From Enterobacteriaceae bacterium RIT693 (GTDB lineage: Bacteria; Pseudomonadota; Gammaproteobacteria; Enterobacterales; Enterobacteriaceae): a stretch of 64,000 nucleotides of DNA. Location of the stretch: assembly GCA_009668225.1 (NCBI GenBank), contig WJYK01000014.1, positions 50,876-114,875 of the forward strand, in the 5' to 3' direction. Below, piece after piece: positions 59,428-64,000 of this stretch. Under the pieces are notes generated by a model. It did not search any database and had not been told where the DNA came from. It worked only from the letters and a program-made list of their open reading frames with translations. The position numbers and the translations under genes were made by a program. The first letter of the stretch is position 1. Every line of letters starts with the position of its first letter.

Positions 59428-59441
59428 AGGAACGAGCAACA

Positions 59442-59798
59442 ATGAAACAGTTACAAGATAAAGGTACGCTGGCGCTGGCGTTTATCGCTGGCCTGTCGAT
59501 TAACGGATCTTTTGCCGCGCTGTTTAGCTCGGTCGTTCCGTTCTCTATTTTCCCCATTCTTGCCCTGGTGCTGACGGTTTATTGTCTGCATCAGCGTTAC
59601 CTGAACCGTACCATGCCGGTTGGTTTGCCGAGCCTTGCCGCAGCCTGCTTTGTCTTAGGCGTGCTGCTTTATAGTGCGGGGGTTCGCGTTGAGTACCCGG
59701 CAATTGGCTCTAACTTTGTGCCTTCTATATTGTCAGTGGTACTGTTGTTCTGGATCCTGGTTAAGGTTCGCAGCCGCAAGGCCGAAACCTCAAAATAA
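59442..59798 (+). CDS. yijD: Inner-membrane protein YijD
   Basis: A 118-residue protein with four predicted membrane helices (for example [18 protein letters not shown] and [16 protein letters not shown]). Conserved [20 protein letters not shown] matches the YijD family. It is cotranscribed with fabR. Function unknown. Confidence 0.92.
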   Translation: MKQLQDKGTLALAFIAGLSINGSFAALFSSVVPFSIFPILALVLTVYCLHQRYLNRTMPVGLPSLAAACFVLGVLLYSAGVRVEYPAIGSNFVPSILSVVLLFWILVKVRSRKAETSK

Positions 59799-59816
59799 GC
59801 CGACGATAGAGATAAG

Positions 59817-59840
59817 AAAGGACGCCTTGGCGTCCTTTTT
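59817..59840. terminator. fabR-yijD / trmA terminator
   Basis: AAAGGACGCC / GGCGTCCTTT, 10-bp arms with only two bases between, so the real loop is larger. A T run follows on the plus strand; it lies against the end of convergent trmA. Confidence 0.88.
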
Positions 59841-60941
59841 CTATTTGCGCGTCAGCAGCACGCCGCACTCCATATGGTGCGTATACGGGAACTGGTCGAA
59901 AAGCGCGAGCCTGGTGATATCGTGGGTCTGCGACAATATTTCCAGATTTTCGCACAGCGTTTGTGGATTGCAGGAAATATAAAGAATGTGGGGATAGGCC
60001 TGCACCATCTTCACCGTATCGGCATCCAGGCCGCTGCGTGGTGGATCGACGAAAATGGTCTCGCACTGGTAGCTCTTCAAATCGATGCCCTGTAGGCGGT
60101 TGAACTCCCTGACGCCGTTCATCGCCTGGGTAAACTCTTCGGCCGCCATGCGGATAATTTGCACGTTATCGATGTTGTTGGCCGCGATATTGTACTGCGC
60201 TGCCGCTACCGACGGTTTGGCGATTTCCGTAGCCAATACGCGGGCGAAATTACGGGCCAGCGCCAGCGAGAAGTTGCCATTACCGCAGTAAAGCTCCAGC
60301 AGGTCGCCGCTTGAATCTTCTGTCGCGTTCAGCGCCCACTCCAGCATCTGAATATTCATGGCGGCGTTTGGCTGAGTGAAGCTGTTCTCAACCTGGCGAT
60401 AAATCATCTCTTTGCCGGCAACCGGCAGGCGTTCGTCGATGAAATCCTGGTCCAGCTCAATTTTGGTTTTGGTAGCGCGGCCAATTAGGTGCACGTTAAA
60501 ACCACGCGCACGCAGGCTGTCTCGCAGCGTCCGGGCATGCTGCTGCCACTCATCATCCAGTTTGCGATGGTACAGCAGGGAAACCACCGCCTGGTTGCTC
60601 AGGGTAGTGAGGTAGTCTATCTGGAACAGCTTGTGGCGCAGGGCCGGAACATCACGCACGCCATCCAGCATGGCTGGCATTAGCGCATTGATAAGCTCAC
60701 TTGCCGCCGGGAAGCGGTTGACGCGGATGCGGCTTTTGGTCTGTTGATCGAACATGATGTGATAGAGATCGTCACCTTCATGCCAGATACGGAACTCGGC
60801 TCGCATACGGTAGTGACTGACCGGTGAGCGGAATACCTCCGGGGCCGGTGCGGCAAAGGGCGCCATCATGCCTTGCAGGCGAGTGACTTTTTCCGCCAGT
60901 TGCGCGTCGTACTGATCTGTCGGGAGGTGTTCAGGGGTCAT
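59841..60941 (-). CDS. trmA: tRNA (uracil-54-C5)-methyltransferase
   Basis: A 366-residue SAM enzyme that makes ribothymidine at U54 of tRNAs. The SAM motif [19 protein letters not shown], the [10 protein letters not shown] motif, catalytic Cys in YISCNPQTL and the Glu in HHMECGVLL are all present. Length equals E. coli TrmA. It diverges from the btuB leader across about 140 bases. Confidence 0.98.
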   Translation of the reverse strand: MTPEHLPTDQYDAQLAEKVTRLQGMMAPFAAPAPEVFRSPVSHYRMRAEFRIWHEGDDLYHIMFDQQTKSRIRVNRFPAASELINALMPAMLDGVRDVPALRHKLFQIDYLTTLSNQAVVSLLYHRKLDDEWQQHARTLRDSLRARGFNVHLIGRATKTKIELDQDFIDERLPVAGKEMIYRQVENSFTQPNAAMNIQMLEWALNATEDSSGDLLELYCGNGNFSLALARNFARVLATEIAKPSVAAAQYNIAANNIDNVQIIRMAAEEFTQAMNGVREFNRLQGIDLKSYQCETIFVDPPRSGLDADTVKMVQAYPHILYISCNPQTLCENLEILSQTHDITRLALFDQFPYTHHMECGVLLTRK

Positions 60942-61079
60942 GGCTAGCCATCCAGTCGGTCAATGAATACAAACTACGCGGCGATTGTAGGGATTCAACT
61001 CACGATGTCCAGCCCGATTGCGATAAGAAGTTCTGCTGGAAGTCTGGACATCTATATAAGCCTAACGGTAGCATGGCTT

Positions 61080-61311
61080 TTCCGGCCTCCTGAGAGTTAA
61101 AAGGGAACCCAGTGTAATTCTGGGGCTGACGCGCAGCGGTAAGGAACGGCAAGATGAACGCACTAAGCAGACACTGCTTTCTTATATAAGCGGGAAGTCC
61201 TCATCTTATTTAAGCCCCCAAGCCCGAAGACCTGCCGGAATGACGTCGCAAGTGATATGGCTATCGCGTGCTATTTGCCATATCTGCGGCATCCTATTCG
61301 AAAGCGGATGC
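61080..61311 (+). promoter_or_regulatory. Cobalamin riboswitch of btuB
   Basis: The leader holds the conserved elements GCTGACGCGCAGCGGTAAGG (about 61126-61144) and the B12 box AAGCCCGAAGACCTGCCGG (61220-61238). Then comes the expression hairpin GCATCC / GGATGC (61289-61311), which includes the ribosome site. Adenosylcobalamin binding should block btuB translation, as in E. coli. Upstream, 60942-61079 holds the trmA and btuB promoters; TATATA near 61053 is a -10 candidate for btuB. Confidence 0.93.
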
Positions 61312-61322
61312 TTATATAAATG

Positions 61323-63170
61323 ATGATAAAGAAGGTTTCGCTGTTGACGGCTTTGTCCGCAACGGCTTTTTCAGTTTGGGCGCAGGACAGCAATACCGAC
61401 AATACTCTGGTGGTCACGGCGAACCGTTTCCAGCAGCCGGTGAATACCGTACTGGCGCCGAACTCGGTGGTTACGCGTGAAGATATCGATCGCTGGCAGT
61501 CAAAATCGCTGACCGACGTAATGCGCCGTCTGCCGGGGGTGGATATTGCGCAAAACGGTGGGCTTGGTCAGCTTTCCTCAGTGTTCATTCGCGGGACTAA
61601 TTCCAGCCATGTGCTGGTGCTGATTGACGGTATCCGCCTGAATCAGGCCGGCGTGACCGGTTCTTCCGACCTCAGCCAGATTCCAGTTTCCCTTGTTCAG
61701 CGCGTAGAGTACATCCGCGGGCCTCGTTCTGCGGTCTATGGTTCTGATGCTATTGGCGGGGTCATCAACATTATCACTACTCGTGATAAAGACGGCACAA
61801 CGCTGACGGCCGGAATGGGCTCCAATGGTTACCAGAACTATGACGCCAGCACGCAGCAAAAGCTGGGGGATAACACCCGCGTGACCCTGGCAGGTAACTA
61901 TGAGTACACCAAAGGCTTCGACGTTGTGGCCGATGGCAATACTGGAGGCCTGCGTCAGCCCGATCGCGACGGATTTATGAGTAAATCCCTTTATGGTGCG
62001 CTGGAACACAATTTCTCTGAGCAATGGAGCGGCTTTGTTCGCGGCTATGGTTACGATAACCGCACGGCCTATGATGGCTTCTACAGTAGCTTTACGCCAA
62101 ACCAACTGGTGGACACCCGTCAGCTCTATAGCCAGACCTGGGATACAGGGCTGCGCTTTAACAACGATATCTTCCATTCGCAGCTGATCTCCAGCTACGG
62201 CCACAGCAAAGATTACAACTTCGACCCGCGCCTTGGCCGCTATGACTCCAGCGCGACCCTCGATGAAATTAAGCAGTACAACCTGCAGTGGACCAACTCC
62301 GTTGATGTAGGCGCAGGGAATATCGGCGCGGGCGTTGACTGGCAGAAGCAAAGCACTGAACCGGGCACTAACTATCTTACTGACGCTTACGATCAGCGTA
62401 ATACCGGCGTCTATCTGACTGCGCTGCAAAAGTTGGGTGATTTCACCTTTGAAGGTGCTGCACGTAACGACTCTCACTCAGAGTTCGGTAATCACGGAAC
62501 CTGGCAGAGCAGCGCCGCATGGGAATTCGTTGAGGGATATCGCTTCATTGCTTCCTACGGTACGGCCTTTAAGGCACCAAATCAGGGGCAGCTGTTTGGC
62601 TTCTACGGCAACAGAAACCTGAACCCTGAAGAAAGTCGTCAGTGGGAAGGGGCATTTGAAGGATTAACGTCGGGCGTAAACTGGCGTGTTTCTGGCTATC
62701 GCAACCTTGTTGATAACCTGATCGACTTTAACAATAACACGCTGAGCTATTACAACGTCGGCAAGGCCAATATTAAAGGTATTGAAGGTACAGCCTCCTT
62801 CGATACCGGGCCTGTGCAGCACAGCATTAGCTATGATTATGTTGATGCCCGTAATGGCTTGACCGATGCACCGCTGGCGCGTCGTGCCAAACAGCAGGTG
62901 AAGTATCAGCTTGACTGGGCACTTTACGATCTGGACTGGAGCGTAACCTACCATTACCTGGGCTCGCGCTACGACACCGATTTCAATACCAATCAAACCG
63001 TCAAAATGGGTGGTGTTAGCCTGTGGGATGTTGCGTTGTCGTATCCAGTCACGTCACAGCTGACCGTTCGTGGTAGAATAGCTAACCTGTTCGATAAAGA
63101 TTACGAGACGGTTTATGGCTACCATACTGCAGGACGGGAATACTACTTGTCTGGCAGCTACACCTTCTGA
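61323..63170 (+). CDS. btuB: TonB-dependent vitamin B12 outer-membrane receptor BtuB
   Basis: A 615-residue TonB-dependent receptor taking up cobalamin, and in E. coli colicins. A signal peptide ends at VWA-QDS. The TonB box follows (NTLVVTAN), then the plug domain ([37 protein letters not shown] in pieces) and a 22-strand barrel ending YYLSGSYTF with C-terminal Phe. Two ATGs are adjacent; the second aligns with the E. coli start, the first (61320) is possible. Confidence 0.98.
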   Translation: MIKKVSLLTALSATAFSVWAQDSNTDNTLVVTANRFQQPVNTVLAPNSVVTREDIDRWQSKSLTDVMRRLPGVDIAQNGGLGQLSSVFIRGTNSSHVLVLIDGIRLNQAGVTGSSDLSQIPVSLVQRVEYIRGPRSAVYGSDAIGGVINIITTRDKDGTTLTAGMGSNGYQNYDASTQQKLGDNTRVTLAGNYEYTKGFDVVADGNTGGLRQPDRDGFMSKSLYGALEHNFSEQWSGFVRGYGYDNRTAYDGFYSSFTPNQLVDTRQLYSQTWDTGLRFNNDIFHSQLISSYGHSKDYNFDPRLGRYDSSATLDEIKQYNLQWTNSVDVGAGNIGAGVDWQKQSTEPGTNYLTDAYDQRNTGVYLTALQKLGDFTFEGAARNDSHSEFGNHGTWQSSAAWEFVEGYRFIASYGTAFKAPNQGQLFGFYGNRNLNPEESRQWEGAFEGLTSGVNWRVSGYRNLVDNLIDFNNNTLSYYNVGKANIKGIEGTASFDTGPVQHSISYDYVDARNGLTDAPLARRAKQQVKYQLDWALYDLDWSVTYHYLGSRYDTDFNTNQTVKMGGVSLWDVALSYPVTSQLTVRGRIANLFDKDYETVYGYHTAGREYYLSGSYTF

Positions 63171-63966
63171 TGCACATCCTACCGTGCTGGTTTTTGACTC
63201 CGGCGTCGGTGGGTTGTCCGTCTACAATGAGATTCGGCAGCTTCTGCCGGATCTTCATTTCATCTACGCCTTCGACAACGTGGCGTTTCCTTACGGCGAA
63301 AAGAGCGAAGAGTTTATCGTCGACCGGGTGGTTTCAATAGTGACTGCTGTCCAGCAGCATTATCCTTTGGCCCTCGCCGTTATCGCCTGTAATACCGCAA
63401 GCACCGTTTCTCTCCCGGCTTTACGTGAAAAGTTCGACTTCCCTGTTGTTGGCGTTGTGCCAGCCATTAAACCGGCAGCACGTTTGACGACAAATGGTGT
63501 AGTGGGCCTGCTTGCAACTCGCGGTACGGTAAAGCGGCCTTATACTCACGAGCTTATCTCCCGGTTTGCTACCGAATGCAAAATTGAGATGCTGGGTTCG
63601 GCCGAGCTGGTGGAGCTCGCTGAGGCGAAGCTTCATGGTGAGCCAGTCCCGCTGGATGAGCTGCGTAAAATCCTGCGTCCGTGGTTACGTATGTCGGAGC
63701 CGCCGGATACCGTTGTATTAGGCTGCACGCACTTCCCTCTATTACAGGAAGAGCTGTTGGCAGTGCTGCCGGAAGGGACAAGACTGATTGATTCCGGCGC
63801 CGCAATTGCAAGACGTACCGTTTGGTTGCTGGAACATGAAGCGCCGGAAGCGGCTTCTGCAGATCGGAATATTGCCTATTGTATGGCGTTCACGCCTGAA
63901 ACTGCGCAATTAATGCCCGTTTTACAACGTTACGGCTTCGAAAGGCTCGAAAAACTGGCACCTTAG
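63115..63966 (+). CDS. murI: Glutamate racemase
   Basis: A 283-residue racemase making D-glutamate for peptidoglycan. The two catalytic cysteines are in [10 protein letters not shown] and [21 protein letters not shown] is the substrate motif. It starts 56 bases inside the end of btuB in another frame, an overlap also found in E. coli, and the N-terminal extension (about 20 residues) seen in enterobacterial MurI, needed for its activation by UDP-MurNAc-Ala, is present. Confidence 0.97.
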   Translation: MATILQDGNTTCLAATPSDAHPTVLVFDSGVGGLSVYNEIRQLLPDLHFIYAFDNVAFPYGEKSEEFIVDRVVSIVTAVQQHYPLALAVIACNTASTVSLPALREKFDFPVVGVVPAIKPAARLTTNGVVGLLATRGTVKRPYTHELISRFATECKIEMLGSAELVELAEAKLHGEPVPLDELRKILRPWLRMSEPPDTVVLGCTHFPLLQEELLAVLPEGTRLIDSGAAIARRTVWLLEHEAPEAASADRNIAYCMAFTPETAQLMPVLQRYGFERLEKLAP

Positions 63967-64000
63967 CGCCATTTTGAGTAAAAAAACGGCGCTTGAAAGT

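Noticed and set aside
61578..62477. 299-codon frame antisense to btuB
   Set aside because: Lies wholly within btuB with no protein features of its own.
63965..63993. AGCGCC / GGCGCT inverted repeat after murI
   Set aside because: Only a 6-bp stem with a 17-base loop at the window end; in E. coli an rRNA operon begins beyond, but nothing of it is visible here.

Overview
The window is a stretch of enterobacterial chromosome (Enterobacteriaceae or a close relative). Almost every protein matches a familiar E. coli gene in length and motifs, and gene order follows E. coli in long blocks. It is not E. coli itself. trmL is joined directly to cpxA. The arginine cluster is argE-argCBGH with a short-type argG. 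Several E. coli genes are absent at their usual places: cdh, yiiS-uspD, yiiX and everything from katG to yijO. I cannot name the genus from sequence alone.

Layout: 1-3784, minus strand, the LPS inner-core operon hldD-waaF-waaC-waaL, with waaL cut by the window edge. 4001-6233, threonine catabolism kbl-tdh. 6273-10031, minus strand, gpmI-envC-yibQ (glycolysis and cell separation). 10282-13425, yibN-grxC-secB-gpsA-cysE, meeting trmL tail to tail. 13977-16770, the Cpx envelope-stress module cpxRA / cpxP with the sRNA CpxQ in the cpxP 3' UTR. 16827-18875, fieF and pfkA. 19026-21583, sbp and an SLC13-type anion permease standing where E. coli has cdh. 21780-28158, tpiA, yiiQ, yiiR, fpr and the glpFKX glycerol operon. 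28594-36986, zapB, rraA, menA, hslVU behind a sigma-32-like promoter, ftsN, cytR, priA. 37193-42827, rpmE and the methionine regulon metJ/metBL/metF with MetJ boxes. 42898-44631, the LPS phosphoethanolamine transferase eptC. 44632-47305, the most accessory-looking part: an AT-rich gap, a TraF-like outer-membrane protein gene and a deleted IS4-family element sitting inside a terminator. 47325-56046, ppc and the arginine genes with paired ARG boxes. 56065-58589, OxyS/oxyR/sthA. 58786-63966, fabR-yijD, trmA, a cobalamin riboswitch with btuB, and murI.

The genes mostly do housekeeping and envelope work. Regulatory signals readable from the sequence include a perfect CpxR box, a Cra operator with extended -10 at pfkA, MetJ boxes at metJ/metB and metF, an ARG-box pair between argE and argC, a sigma-32-like hslVU promoter, the B12 riboswitch, OxyS and CpxQ.

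I found no convincing undescribed multi-gene system. The points most worth a second look are the IS remnant that splits the ppc/porin terminator, the duplicated hairpins flanking the SLC13 permease, the porin-like gene with a palindromic operator candidate, and the argG insertion in the arg operon.
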